A DNA stretch of 64,000 nucleotides from Pseudoalteromonas luteoviolacea (GCF_001696455.1 NZ_MAUJ01000003.1:386735-450734); one strand, 5' to 3'; counted from the stretch's first letter, positions 54,927 to 63,508 are shown. Made by a program: numbers and translations. Notes: generated from the sequence alone by a model not told the origin.

Positions 54927-56800
54927 GTAAAGAAGTTATCGTTTTAGGCGGCACTGGAGAGTCCGGAAGACGGATCATTCAATTGCTCTCAACCCGTCAC
55001 CCTGAGCTAAAGATTTGCTGCGGTGCAAGACGCGCGCCCAAAGCCGGTGTTTTGCCAACGCATATTGAACACGTGCCCTTTGACATCACCGACAAAGGCC
55101 ACAGTGTAAAGACGCTCGCGCGGTTCGATTTAGCAGTCATTGCGCTCGGCCCGATGGACAAATTTGCAATGATCGCACACCAGCTGTGTTTAGAAGCCAA
55201 CATTGATGCTATAGATATCAACGATAGTTTGCATGCCGCTGATCAAGTGTTTACTTTGCATAAACAGGCACAGTCCCAAAAACGGCTACTACTCACGGGT
55301 ATGGGATTTTCACCGGGTATCTCAACTTTGTTACTGACAGAGCTTGCACATCAAAAAGCATCACCTCAAGGTCACTATCAGTGTCGACTGTACATGGGTG
55401 CAGCATATGGCGGAGGTGAAACAAGCCCACAAGCTATTTTAGCCAGTTTTACCAATCAACTTGCATGCTGGCGAGATGGCGCTCGCCAGCAAATTGATAC
55501 ACCTTGGCAAGACGACCAGCATCAATTTGATTTTCCAGCACTACAAAAACCAGTCGACCTTATTCCATTTGCCACGCCCGAAGTTGCGGGCCTTAGCAGT
55601 GAATACGTAGCTGAAGATTTAGATATTAAGCACCTCGATAGTCGCTATCATATCCAACATCTCACGCTTGGATTTGCTAAGTTTATGAGCAAGTATCGTC
55701 TTGGAGAGCGTAAGAATGAGTTTTTCTCCAATATGTTTTTTAACAATGGTCAAAAGCTTAAAACTAAAAAAGACTCAGATCCGGATACGTGCCTCTGGGT
55801 ATACCCCGACAACGATCCACGTGCAGGGCTCATATTACATGGGGTCGTTTCTTCTTATGAGCTCACAGCGAAAATGGCGTGTGTGGCAGTAGAAAGCTGG
55901 TTGAATAATGTGTTTGCGGCAAATTACGGTGTAAAAGCAATCGAACATTTACCCTATGGTACACGCCAGATCATGCTTCAAACACTTGCGCAATACGGCG
56001 TAACTGCGAGATCTGCCGATGAGCAAAACATTCATCAAGCTGATCAGGAGTTTGGTTGGGTAGATAGTGTCTCTTCAGATCCCTCCAGCCTTAGAAACCT
56101 CGGGCTAAATTGGTATACCGTTACCAAACAACACCCCAAAATGGCGAAACGGCAGCAAGAGTATCTCTATAAATCTGAGATCTGGCATGCCCTTAAAGAG
56201 GCCACTAACACGTTTAGCTTTACAAAGTTTGTCATCTCTACGCTATTTGCGTGGAGCCGCGACGGCAAGCGTTTACAACATTGGCGAGACAAACATCAGG
56301 GCGAATATCACGACGTTTGGAAGTCCATAACCAAAGATATGAGTATGTTTACCTCTGGATACGGCAACGCGAGAACGCTCCTTGGTAAGGAAAAGGCCTA
56401 CCAGCTATATCGCGCAATGTTTTTGGAAACGGGTAAAATGGAAATGCGCTGGTTGTGGCCTAACCCTGAGTCTTTCACTATCTTTGATGATAAAGAAGAG
56501 GCGATTTTGCAGTACTGGCTGACTTGGCTACGCAATTATGCAAAATTGGGGTTATTTACGCTCACGGAGTCACAAGAAGGCCCTCAGAAAGTCACGATTA
56601 CAATTTCTGACTGCGCGTATGCTGCGATGTTTAAAGAGCTTGACTGCCCTGAGCTTGCCAATATGGTAAGAGAAATGGAACAAGAAGCACTCACCTTTTT
56701 GGCTAATCGGAGTAACTTAGATATCACTTTTAATATCAAAGAAGAAGGTGAAGCCGAAATTCTGTTGGTCAAGGCGAACAAGCTGCGAGCGGTTAGCTAA
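54923..56800 (+). CDS. Saccharopine-dehydrogenase-like reductase with a large extra C-terminal domain
   Basis: A 625-residue protein. Residues about 1-150 repeat the Rossmann fold of the preceding gene (IVLGGTGESG; GMGFSPGISTLLL corresponds to its GLLPGLSG loop). Up to about 370 it aligns broadly with a saccharopine-dehydrogenase fold. The last ~250 residues (from about 375, HIHQADQEF and after) form an added domain that I do not recognise; it is rich in aromatic and charged residues (WLWPNPESFTIFDD). Its start overlaps the upstream gene by 4 bp, so the two proteins are probably made in equal amounts and may act together, either as a heterodimer or in successive steps of siderophore finishing. 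Confidence 0.75.
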   Translation: MSKEVIVLGGTGESGRRIIQLLSTRHPELKICCGARRAPKAGVLPTHIEHVPFDITDKGHSVKTLARFDLAVIALGPMDKFAMIAHQLCLEANIDAIDINDSLHAADQVFTLHKQAQSQKRLLLTGMGFSPGISTLLLTELAHQKASPQGHYQCRLYMGAAYGGGETSPQAILASFTNQLACWRDGARQQIDTPWQDDQHQFDFPALQKPVDLIPFATPEVAGLSSEYVAEDLDIKHLDSRYHIQHLTLGFAKFMSKYRLGERKNEFFSNMFFNNGQKLKTKKDSDPDTCLWVYPDNDPRAGLILHGVVSSYELTAKMACVAVESWLNNVFAANYGVKAIEHLPYGTRQIMLQTLAQYGVTARSADEQNIHQADQEFGWVDSVSSDPSSLRNLGLNWYTVTKQHPKMAKRQQEYLYKSEIWHALKEATNTFSFTKFVISTLFAWSRDGKRLQHWRDKHQGEYHDVWKSITKDMSMFTSGYGNARTLLGKEKAYQLYRAMFLETGKMEMRWLWPNPESFTIFDDKEEAILQYWLTWLRNYAKLGLFTLTESQEGPQKVTITISDCAYAAMFKELDCPELANMVREMEQEALTFLANRSNLDITFNIKEEGEAEILLVKANKLRAVS

Positions 56801-56810
56801 CGAAAAAGCA

Positions 56811-56843
56811 AAGCACAAGTGAGAAAATGGCTCACTTGTGCTT
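56811..56843. terminator. Bidirectional terminator between convergent genes
   Basis: A 13-bp perfect stem (AAGCACAAGTGAG / CTCACTTGTGCTT) with a 7-nt loop, lying between the plus-strand reductase gene and the minus-strand AraC gene. On the minus strand it is followed by a T-rich run (TTTGCTTTTT region), giving a good intrinsic terminator for the AraC gene. Confidence 0.8.
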
Positions 56844-56917
56844 ACTAGTATACCGCTCGGTATTTTTCGGCTGGAGATGAATCTGGCAAAGCGTGTTGCC
56901 AATTTCAGATATAAATA

Positions 56918-57829
56918 TCAATTTCCCACAATCGTGGGGGCCAAATTAAGTCGCGCTTCTTTGGGCAGAACACCAAATTGCTTTCTAAAAGCCACACTAA
57001 AGTGACTCACATTGCTGTAACCCAAAGAAATCGCTGTTTCAGTTACATTATTGTCTTTTAGCAAATTCATGGCTTTGTGCATTCTTTCCTCTTGGAAGCA
57101 ACCATAAACGGTATTATTAAAAAGCGCCTTGAACCCTTTTTTGAGTTTACATTGGTTCAACCCGACAGCTTTTGCCACATCTGAAATTGTTGGCGGGCAG
57201 CTTAGATCGGACAATAAAAAATCTCGTGCAGCAATAAGCTGCTTTTTTTCTCGAAGCGGGAGTTGATTGCCAGTATCCACAGATTTTAGTGCGGTCAAAT
57301 GCCAATACAAATAATCTAGGGTGGCCGAGTGAAGTAACAGTGGCTTAGTTTCTTGCTCTCTGATCAACTTTTGAATGCGGTTCGCACATGCACTGACTTT
57401 GCGGCTAGGACCGCTTTGCTTAACAAAAAAAGACATGCTTTTACCGATATCGATTCCACTGAGCTCTTCGCCAGCTAACTCAGTGAGCACCTCTGGTTTT
57501 ATCATGATTTCAAGGTTACTAAAATCATTGCTGTGATAAGCACAGAAGTTTTCTCCACCAGAGAAACCAATATTGAAGTCGCCACAACCACATTGTAAAA
57601 GCTGGTTGCCTACCGTCGCTTCAAATTTTCCGGAGAGGACACTGTTTAAGTGAATATATTGATCGTCACCGGGAAATACATGTTTGGTATCTGCAGCCCC
57701 CATATCTTGTGCTGTTGACAAACTAACAGAAAGGCCAGGCATTAATTGTACAAAGTTATGGCCAACCGTGCTCTCATTTTGCTGTTGTTCACTTGCTATG
57801 TTTATTTCAATGTCACTGCAAAAAGTCAT
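56918..57829 (-). CDS. AraC-family siderophore regulator (PchR/YbtA-like)
   Basis: A 303-residue protein. The C-terminal ~95 residues (about 205-298) contain the AraC double HTH (ISDVAKAVGLNQCKLKKGFKALF and ETAISLGYSNVSHFSVAFRKQFGVLPKE), with the Q-C-K-L-K-K-G-F sequence typical of PchR/AlcR-type regulators. The N-terminal half (about 25-170) would sense the ferric siderophore. In pyochelin and yersiniabactin systems such proteins activate synthesis and receptor genes when the siderophore is bound. It is convergent with the reductase pair and has a Fur box upstream, giving the expected Fur-then-AraC control chain. Confidence 0.9.
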   Translation of the reverse strand: MTFCSDIEINIASEQQQNESTVGHNFVQLMPGLSVSLSTAQDMGAADTKHVFPGDDQYIHLNSVLSGKFEATVGNQLLQCGCGDFNIGFSGGENFCAYHSNDFSNLEIMIKPEVLTELAGEELSGIDIGKSMSFFVKQSGPSRKVSACANRIQKLIREQETKPLLLHSATLDYLYWHLTALKSVDTGNQLPLREKKQLIAARDFLLSDLSCPPTISDVAKAVGLNQCKLKKGFKALFNNTVYGCFQEERMHKAMNLLKDNNVTETAISLGYSNVSHFSVAFRKQFGVLPKEARLNLAPTIVGN

Positions 57830-57884
57830 TTTAAAACCTTATCTATCCTTCGCCGTATCACCCTGACATATCTGTTCTAAACAC

Positions 57885-57917
57885 CTTCGAAAATCAGTCA
57901 AAAACACCCTTTCGAAG
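57885..57917 (-). promoter_or_regulatory. CTTCGAAA inverted repeat upstream of the AraC regulator
   Basis: A perfect 8-bp inverted repeat (CTTCGAAA / TTTCGAAG) with a 17-nt centre, about 55-90 bp before the AraC start codon. It may be an autoregulatory operator. Two GGGT steps 24 bp apart overlap it on the minus strand, a weaker echo of the operators upstream of the other units. Confidence 0.45.
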
Positions 57918-57973
57918 ATTATTTATATTACCCAGAACCACTACACGCGATACTATATCACAACACACATACC

Positions 57974-57992
57974 AATGATAATAATTTTCATT
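57974..57992. promoter_or_regulatory. Fur box
   Basis: AATGATAATAATTTTCATT: a 9-1-9 dyad with one mismatch, matching the TGATAATnATTATCA core of the gammaproteobacterial Fur box in all but one position. CCAATG and CATTGG flank it as an outer dyad. It lies about 145 bp upstream of the AraC start codon. It indicates iron-dependent repression of the regulator. Confidence 0.75.
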
Positions 57993-58389
57993 TACATTGG
58001 AGCGTACAATAATTGTTCATATTTATATCGCCCAAATATGCCACGATTGCTGAGTATTGGTAACAAGTTGCGCTCAAATTATTCATCACATCGCAACTTT
58101 AGAATCAACTAGTCATGCTTATCACTATAATTGATACAATATAACATCATATAAATTCAACTGCTTCAAGACGAATTTATATCTAAACAAGTTTAGTTGT
58201 GGAATAAATTAAAAAGCTGCCAAAAACGCAATTATGCAATCAGAAGAATGGCTTATATTATGAATTTTTTTATGGTGAGTTAAGAAAAGACTATTTTGGT
58301 CGTTTAAATTGAGAGGGTCATCTTTTATTCTGGCTATATGATAAAGCCAATCTAAATAACCCTCATGAATTGAGCCGCAGTCAACAGCC

Positions 58390-58830
58390 CTAACTGACGT
58401 TCCTACTGGTACCAAACACATAACCCAACAAGGCGGTTAAGGTTGGGAATAGCACGTTAAGTAAAATAAGCTGCAAAGTATCAAACCAAAATGCCCTAAA
58501 CTCACTTCTTTGTTGCGCTAATTCAGTAAATAAACTCACTGTTTTATCGGCTTCATAGCCCCCGAGTTTGACTTCCTGCATGGACATGAAAAATTGATAT
58601 TCGCCCCAAATGAAAATGCTCAAAATGACCAGCAAAAAGCCGATCAGTATGCAGATGATACCCCATGTCAAATTAACACCCGCTTTTTCTTTTCCGGTCA
58701 AAGGCTCTGATACAGGCGCAGCTTGAGGTGTGGAGTCTTGCGCTGAGGCTAAATCGATATCTTGCCAAGGCTCGCTTGTTGCGTTTTGCATTGATTCTGA
58801 AAGTGTGCTGTCCTGTGCACGCAATGACAT
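58390..58830 (-). CDS. Hypothetical membrane protein with two helices
   Basis: A 146-residue protein. Residues 1-50 are hydrophilic and Ser/Gln/Pro-rich, followed by a first span (about 53-75: WGIICILIGFLLVILSIFIWG), a loop of ~35 residues and a second span (about 118-140: LILLNVLFPTLTALLGYVFG). No domain is recognised. It is on the minus strand 45 bp after the small RHH-like gene, possibly one operon. No convincing ribosome-binding site precedes the ATG. Confidence 0.7.
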   Translation of the reverse strand: MSLRAQDSTLSESMQNATSEPWQDIDLASAQDSTPQAAPVSEPLTGKEKAGVNLTWGIICILIGFLLVILSIFIWGEYQFFMSMQEVKLGGYEADKTVSLFTELAQQRSEFRAFWFDTLQLILLNVLFPTLTALLGYVFGTSRNVS

Positions 58831-58875
58831 GGTCTTATACTCTTTGTTCTTCTTAATTATTCTGAGAGATAGTTT

Positions 58876-59118
58876 TTAGATATTTGGCTTGGAAATATTA
58901 TTAAGCTCCGGCATTACAAGTCTATGAATATCTTTGCCCTGCTTATTCGCCGACAAAATCGTTCTATCATGTACCACTTCATCCGATGCCCAATCTAGCA
59001 AAGTTAAGGCAACTTTCGTTAAGTCACTGGACTTTTTTAACCCCAGTCTACTTTGTAGTGCAGCTAAATAATCTGCATCAACCGAAAATCTTACCTCTGT
59101 TTTCTTTGCATCAGCCAT
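58876..59118 (-). CDS. Small protein, possibly ribbon-helix-helix DNA-binding
   Basis: An 80-residue protein. Its N-terminal half (KTEVRFSVDADYLAALQSRLGLKKSSDLTKVALTLLDWASDE) has the strand-helix-helix layout of RHH/CopG-type repressors such as antitoxins. GGAG is spaced 5 nt from the ATG. The C-terminal ~30 residues lack a recognisable fold. Whether it has a partner toxin is unclear; the genes on either side do not resemble known toxins. Confidence 0.65.
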   Translation of the reverse strand: MADAKKTEVRFSVDADYLAALQSRLGLKKSSDLTKVALTLLDWASDEVVHDRTILSANKQGKDIHRLVMPELNNISKPNI

Positions 59119-59218
59119 AGTATCTCCAAAAAATATCCAAGTTTTATCCGATTGTAGTGGAGATTTTTAGGACGTGCAAATGAAAATACAGTCAGCCATA
59201 AGGTCAACCTTCGGTAAA

Positions 59219-59716
59219 TTAGGCCATTCGGTCAAAATTCTGGGATTTTACTAGGGCTTTTATCGACGAATCGACACCACTGAGGGTATCAATTAGCTGA
59301 TCCGCGACACCAAAATCCGACTGCACACGACTTTGAGCTTCGTATATATCGATGCCATACAGTAACTCACTCCAACTCATCAAGAACCCACTATTACATT
59401 TATTGCCTATGCCTTTTAGCGTAATACAAACCAAAACAACACCCTGCTCATGCACTTTGTTCATTGCCCAAGAGGACAGTGCTGGGTGTATTTGCTGTCG
59501 CAGTTCATTAAGCCTACGGATTTCATACTCGCCAATTTGTGCATAGATCACCCAAATTGGCGGTCTTTTGTTATATAAGGCCTGATATTTTACCACCGGA
59601 TAGTTCACCGGCACCGACAGGGAAACTAAGTCAGACGTAACCTGATTTTGGATCCGTTGTTCGATATTTAACTTAAACTTAATTGTCAATTTAATATCAT
59701 GTTCTATCCTTGTCAT
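59219..59716 (-). CDS. Hypothetical protein of 165 residues
   Basis: I do not recognise this protein. It is a soluble alpha/beta-looking sequence with VKYQALYNKRPPIWVIYAQIGEYE and VVLVCITLKGIGNKCNSGFLMSW. Short strands around conserved-looking aromatic residues suggest an enzyme- or binding-type fold. GGAG precedes the ATG by 9 nt. It is divergent from the XRE-type regulator with 110 bp between starts, so that regulator may control it. Confidence 0.6.
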   Translation of the reverse strand: MTRIEHDIKLTIKFKLNIEQRIQNQVTSDLVSLSVPVNYPVVKYQALYNKRPPIWVIYAQIGEYEIRRLNELRQQIHPALSSWAMNKVHEQGVVLVCITLKGIGNKCNSGFLMSWSELLYGIDIYEAQSRVQSDFGVADQLIDTLSGVDSSIKALVKSQNFDRMA

Positions 59717-59826
59717 TTACTTCCACTCCTTATATAGTATTTACATACGTTAACATTTTTATAATAAATGCTTAAACATCAAAAAATCTTTAGATTAGTA
59801 AACATTTTGACTTTTAGGGAAAGACA

Positions 59827-60126
59827 TTGAATAAAATTGTTAGGCAACATGATGAGCAAAGCTTAAGTGATTTGAAAGTGATGCGACTTGCTGCAAACAA
59901 GACTCAAAGGGAAATGGCAGAAGTGCTCGGTACGAGTGAGGCAACAATCATTAACTATGAGAATGGCGTAAGCGACATCAAGTACAAAGACTATTTAAAA
60001 TGGTCTTTAGCTTGCCGCTTTGACCTCAGCGCTATTGAAGAGCAACTTAAAACTTTACGGACATTAGTCGTGGAAAACAACCTGCATCGTTATCGCAAAG
60101 TGAATAAGCTCAAACATCAAAAATAA
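59827..60126 (+). CDS. XRE-family helix-turn-helix regulator
   Basis: A 99-residue protein with an HTH_3-type domain (about 16-70): LKVMRLAANKTQREMAEVLGTSEATIINYENG is a canonical XRE recognition unit. A short C-terminal helical tail ends in a basic segment (RYRKVNKLKHQK). The start is a TTG with AGGGAAA just upstream; no ATG occurs near the domain. It is likely to repress its own gene and the divergent 165-residue gene. Confidence 0.75.
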   Translation: MNKIVRQHDEQSLSDLKVMRLAANKTQREMAEVLGTSEATIINYENGVSDIKYKDYLKWSLACRFDLSAIEEQLKTLRTLVVENNLHRYRKVNKLKHQK

Positions 60127-60197
60127 GAAATATTTTACGACCTAAGCACTAACCAGCCCAAAAACTCAATAATCGTTGCATACAAAAGGGAGCAGTT

Positions 60198-60326
60198 ATG
60201 AGTAGTTCATCAAAAATGACTAATTTACCTCCGAGTGTCTGCCGTCGAGTTGCTGCTGGGTATAAAACGAAAAGGCCAACTTCTAAACCGTCACAACCTC
60301 CAAAATCTGACAATCAGGCTAACTAA
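60198..60326 (+). CDS. Small 42-residue peptide gene
   Basis: A 42-codon frame with a strong AGGGAG ribosome-binding site 5 nt before its ATG. The peptide (MSSSSKMTNLPPSVCRRVAAG, then basic YKTKRPTSKPSQPPKSDNQAN) is polar, with one Cys, a Cys-Arg-Arg step and a Lys/Pro-rich tail, and has no membrane helix. It ends 11 bp before a membrane-protein gene on the same strand, so they are probably co-translated. Function is unknown; a processed signal peptide or a RiPP-like precursor are possibilities only. Confidence 0.55.
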   Translation: MSSSSKMTNLPPSVCRRVAAGYKTKRPTSKPSQPPKSDNQAN

Positions 60327-60337
60327 ACCTAACAATT

Positions 60338-60964
60338 ATGAGCATATTTGGTATCGTCAGTGTGATATGCCTGACACTTATACTCATCTTTGTATCCACT
60401 TATGACTGGATGTTGATGTCATTTGTCACAATGATCTCCTGTTGTGGAGTCTTGCTATACAGAAAAGATAACATCAACGCCGTTTCAATCACGATATTAA
60501 TATTAGTGATGTCCATACTAGAGCTGGTTGCATTTAACTATGTGATACCACTCGAGTCAGACACACTGCCGATGATTTGGCTAGGCTCCATAGTCTATGG
60601 CACACAACTGATTCTTTTCGCGTTAACCTGTCTACTTATATTATTGCGCATTCGGTTGCTGCAAAAGCTTTTCCGCTGCGACAAGACCGTTGCTCCTACA
60701 TATGCAGAGGGCCTAATAGCCCTATCGCTATTTTTATCCTGTATTTTAATGACGTTGATGTTTATTGAAAATATCATCAGAAATGCTGTCGATCTTGGCT
60801 TTCAAGGCACATTTTTTAGCGCATTGACGAAGCTCACCCTGATTTACGACAACTACGAAATTTTGGCGTTTTCCATTCGTGCTTCAATTTGTGCATTAAT
60901 TGCTTCTATGTTGTTTGCAGTAGAAATCGATACGACAAAACTCAAAACATATAGGACCCGATAA
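60338..60964 (+). CDS. Hypothetical polytopic membrane protein
   Basis: A 208-residue integral membrane protein with about six predicted spans (about 4-22, 26-42, 47-70, 82-108, 127-147 and 178-198) and short loops; the longest, RIRLLQKLFRCDKTVAPTY, is basic and cytoplasmic. No family is recognised. It follows the 42-residue peptide gene by 11 bp. No dedicated ribosome-binding site is obvious, which suits translational coupling to the small peptide. Confidence 0.65.
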   Translation: MSIFGIVSVICLTLILIFVSTYDWMLMSFVTMISCCGVLLYRKDNINAVSITILILVMSILELVAFNYVIPLESDTLPMIWLGSIVYGTQLILFALTCLLILLRIRLLQKLFRCDKTVAPTYAEGLIALSLFLSCILMTLMFIENIIRNAVDLGFQGTFFSALTKLTLIYDNYEILAFSIRASICALIASMLFAVEIDTTKLKTYRTR

Positions 60965-61225
60965 GCCAATTTAGGTCATTATGGACTGCATACCTACCTA
61001 CTTAAAAAAATAGTCGTCACTTTTAGCCCGAGTACCTACATCTTAAGTCCTTATCAAGTTCAATCCCGATTTTATGAATAATATCATTTTATTGATAAAG
61101 TACGTTTAATAGTGATAATTTTGGTGACAAGCAAGTTCGTATCTGAGAAAATCCGCAGCCTTTAAAACGCCGAATAGTCAGTATTCACTTTCAATAAGTA
61201 ATACATAATTAGAACATCTTAAAAA

Positions 61226-62023
61226 ATGCGTTACACCATCACTACACTATGCTTGCTGTTTTCAACTTATAATGTCGCCGCATTAGAGCCTCAAATAACC
61301 ACAGGCTATCACGCTAAAAAACATAGTATTAACATAGGCGATATTTTTTCATTCCAAGAAAATGGGGCGTGGCAAGCGCTAAAAGTCCTCGATACGCATA
61401 CAGATGAGTACAACTCTACCACTGTACATGTATTGATCTATAAACCGAGTACCACAAAGCCAACTCTCAAATCTTTGCGCAACCAACCGATACTATCGTA
61501 TCACGCGCCTTTGTCTCATACGTTGTTTACCTCTGATTGGCAATTCGTGGGTCATGCTAGTCCTTTAAGCGCTGAGCTGAAACCATATATAAACTATTTG
61601 AAACACAACGATTTCAAAAAGTATGCAGCGGCCACAGATCAAAAAATAGACGACCTCATTTTTAGAGCAAATACGCAGTACACAAAAGGCTACGCACTTA
61701 GCCAAGCCGCTCAGTATGAACAAGCGATAGAGGCATACAAACAAGCGGTAAACATTTTTCCCTTATATTATGAAGCCATCGATAACATAGGCTTTGCTTA
61801 CATGGATATGGGTGAATTTGAAAAAGCGATTGAGTATTTTGACCGCTCACTGGGTGTTTACCCTGAGGGAGCCACTGCGCTTTACTACAAGGGTATGAGC
61901 TATATCAACCTAGAAGATGCAGCCAACGCGATTGAGACCTTCAAGCAAGGCATAGAAGCTTTCCCAGAACGAAAGCAAGCTTTCGAAGAAATGTATAACT
62001 CATTGCGAGGATTAACACGCTAA
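61226..62023 (+). CDS. Exported TPR-repeat protein
   Basis: A 265-residue protein with a signal peptide (MRYTITTLCLLFSTYNVAA, cut about residue 19). The N-terminal half (about 25-150) is a small beta-rich region with the KVLDTHTDEYNSTTVHVLIYKP pattern. The C-terminal ~110 residues hold three TPR motifs (AAQYEQAIEAYKQAVNIFPLYYEA, MGEFEKAIEYFDRSLGVYPEG, EDAANAIETFKQGIEAFPE). It is probably a periplasmic or membrane-associated adaptor; the partner is unknown. Confidence 0.8.
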   Translation: MRYTITTLCLLFSTYNVAALEPQITTGYHAKKHSINIGDIFSFQENGAWQALKVLDTHTDEYNSTTVHVLIYKPSTTKPTLKSLRNQPILSYHAPLSHTLFTSDWQFVGHASPLSAELKPYINYLKHNDFKKYAAATDQKIDDLIFRANTQYTKGYALSQAAQYEQAIEAYKQAVNIFPLYYEAIDNIGFAYMDMGEFEKAIEYFDRSLGVYPEGATALYYKGMSYINLEDAANAIETFKQGIEAFPERKQAFEEMYNSLRGLTR

Positions 62024-62358
62024 ACATAGAAGGGGGCAAACAAAATCCCGTTCCCGTAGCTAAACCAAGTTCAAAGATTAGACGATTTATTGTATGATAT
62101 AGCCAATACCAAACCATATCAGAGTTTGGTTATTTAGAGAGAATTTAAAGGCTTATTATGCATATGCGATTTATACATTAGTACATTACATAATCTGCTT
62201 TTGGGTTTCCGCTAAGTTCGTGCCACAGGCCCTATTACATAGTTAGTTCATTGCAATCTAGTCCGCTAGTTCAGCACTGTTTGAGCATATTTCTTTAATC
62301 AATACGGTGCAAATTTGGCTGAATTGACTACGTGGTGTAATTACAAAGGAGCAGGGAA
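62024..62358. other. Intergenic region between the TPR and DUF998-like genes
   Basis: About 335 bp with no supported gene. A 7-bp inverted repeat (ACCAAAC / GTTTGGT, 62108-62130) followed by TATTT may be a weak terminator for the TPR gene. The promoter of the downstream membrane-protein gene should lie in the last 100 bp; no good consensus was found. Confidence 0.4.
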
Positions 62359-62958
62359 TTGTTTGAAAACGTCGTCTTATTGAGTGGGTTGCTATCGGTT
62401 GTTTGGATAACAGTCGGTGTCATAGTAGCAGCAAAATTTTACCCTAATTACAATCACTACCAGCAATTTTGTAGTGAGCTAGGCGCAGCCGGAAGCCCTA
62501 CCGAAAAACTATCTCCCTTAATTAATAACTACCCACTTGGCGTGTTATTTTGTCTATTTGGTTGGTCTATCACTCAACAGTTTGGCGACAGTATACTACT
62601 GTCTATTTCTGGCTGGTTAATCATTGTTCATGGTATCGGAACCTGGGTCGCAGGCTTTTTCCCAATGGATAAAGACCCATACACAAAATCCCCCAGCGTT
62701 CACTGCCAAATTCATTCATGGGCAGGGCTTATTATGTTGTTATCACTGCTAATAGCGCCATTATTAGTGACATTTAGTGATCTACCGGCCGAGTTTCGGG
62801 TATTCTCCCTCCTCTGCGCCATTGTTGCCTTTTATTTTTTAGTTAAAATGGCCCGAGCAGTGAAACAAAAACAAAATGTCGGCTTGTTCCAACGCCTATC
62901 TTACTGGGCCAAATTACTGTGGCTCGCCGGGCTATCATTATTACTTTGGAGTGCATAA
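62359..62958 (+). CDS. DUF998-like membrane protein
   Basis: A 199-residue protein with about six membrane spans and the DUF998 features: FCSELGAAGSPTEKLSPLINN after the first span, HGIGTWVAGFFPMDKDP in the middle, and HSWAGLIMLLSLLIAPLL next. Function is unknown. The start is a TTG with AAGGAG about 8 nt before it; no ATG is near the N-terminus of the domain. Confidence 0.8.
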   Translation: MFENVVLLSGLLSVVWITVGVIVAAKFYPNYNHYQQFCSELGAAGSPTEKLSPLINNYPLGVLFCLFGWSITQQFGDSILLSISGWLIIVHGIGTWVAGFFPMDKDPYTKSPSVHCQIHSWAGLIMLLSLLIAPLLVTFSDLPAEFRVFSLLCAIVAFYFLVKMARAVKQKQNVGLFQRLSYWAKLLWLAGLSLLLWSA

Positions 62959-63004
62959 ATCACATCGATAAACAGGCACCACCACGCTCAGTGTATCGCC
63001 AAGA

Positions 63005-63508
63005 TCACCCTCGTGTTGAATCTGTCAATGCTTGCGTCATACGCCCTGCACGGACAGGTTCAGCTCTATCAAAGTGTAACTCACGGATCATTTCCATATC
63101 TTGCCATAACAACTTATAGCCTTGCGTAAAACGCAACCTGCGAACACGCTTGTGCCATCGAGCTTTTTCAGTTTCTGTGGCTTTTCGCAGCACACCCGCT
63201 GTGCCATATAATCTAATGGCAGGATAAGTACAAAACCCACCTTTACAGAGTGACTTTATCCAGTACCATGGGCTTGAATTAACCGCCAATACACAAATAC
63301 GCTCATGTTCTTTAATATTGCGCGGTAGCTGTTGAGTGAATTTTTCGAAATAGTACCCTTGGCCAGCCCCACATAGAATGAGTGACCCTATGGGCGTTAA
63401 ATGAGGTTCTCCTTCGTCAGAGATGCTCGCTATTGAATAATGAAATGAAGAACGAAACGCTTGTTTAAATATTTGCTTAATTTGCGGCCAATCGGTTTCA
63501 ATGTCCAT
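63005..63508 (-). CDS. Pyridoxamine-5'-phosphate-oxidase-like flavoprotein
   Basis: A 167-residue split-barrel protein. The N-terminal block SSFHYSIASISDEGEPHLTPIGSL is the usual start of the PNPOx-like FMN-binding family, followed by YYFEKFTQQLPRNIKEHERICVL and RLYGTAGVL. Such proteins are reductases or haem-degrading/F420-type enzymes; substrate unknown. AGGA stands 6 nt before the ATG. It is convergent with the DUF998-like gene and 81 bp downstream of the GrpB-family gene. Confidence 0.8.
   Translation of the reverse strand: MDIETDWPQIKQIFKQAFRSSFHYSIASISDEGEPHLTPIGSLILCGAGQGYYFEKFTQQLPRNIKEHERICVLAVNSSPWYWIKSLCKGGFCTYPAIRLYGTAGVLRKATETEKARWHKRVRRLRFTQGYKLLWQDMEMIRELHFDRAEPVRAGRMTQALTDSTRG

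Larger units (their letters stand above)
57830..58389. other. Intergenic region upstream of the AraC siderophore regulator
   Basis: About 560 bp holding the Fur box and the CTTCGAAA inverted repeat, both oriented toward the AraC gene. The remainder is AT-rich. An open frame at 58209-58421 (70 codons, minus) overlaps the next gene and shows no domain or good ribosome-binding site, so it was not called. It marks the edge of the siderophore island. Confidence 0.5.

Noticed and set aside
58209..58421. 70-codon minus-strand frame
   Set aside because: It overlaps the end of the two-helix membrane protein gene, has no good ribosome-binding site and no recognisable domain.
58876..59716. A classical toxin-antitoxin pair
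   Set aside because: The 80-residue protein resembles an RHH antitoxin, but neither neighbour resembles a known toxin and a 100-bp gap separates it from the upstream gene; listed only as a possibility.
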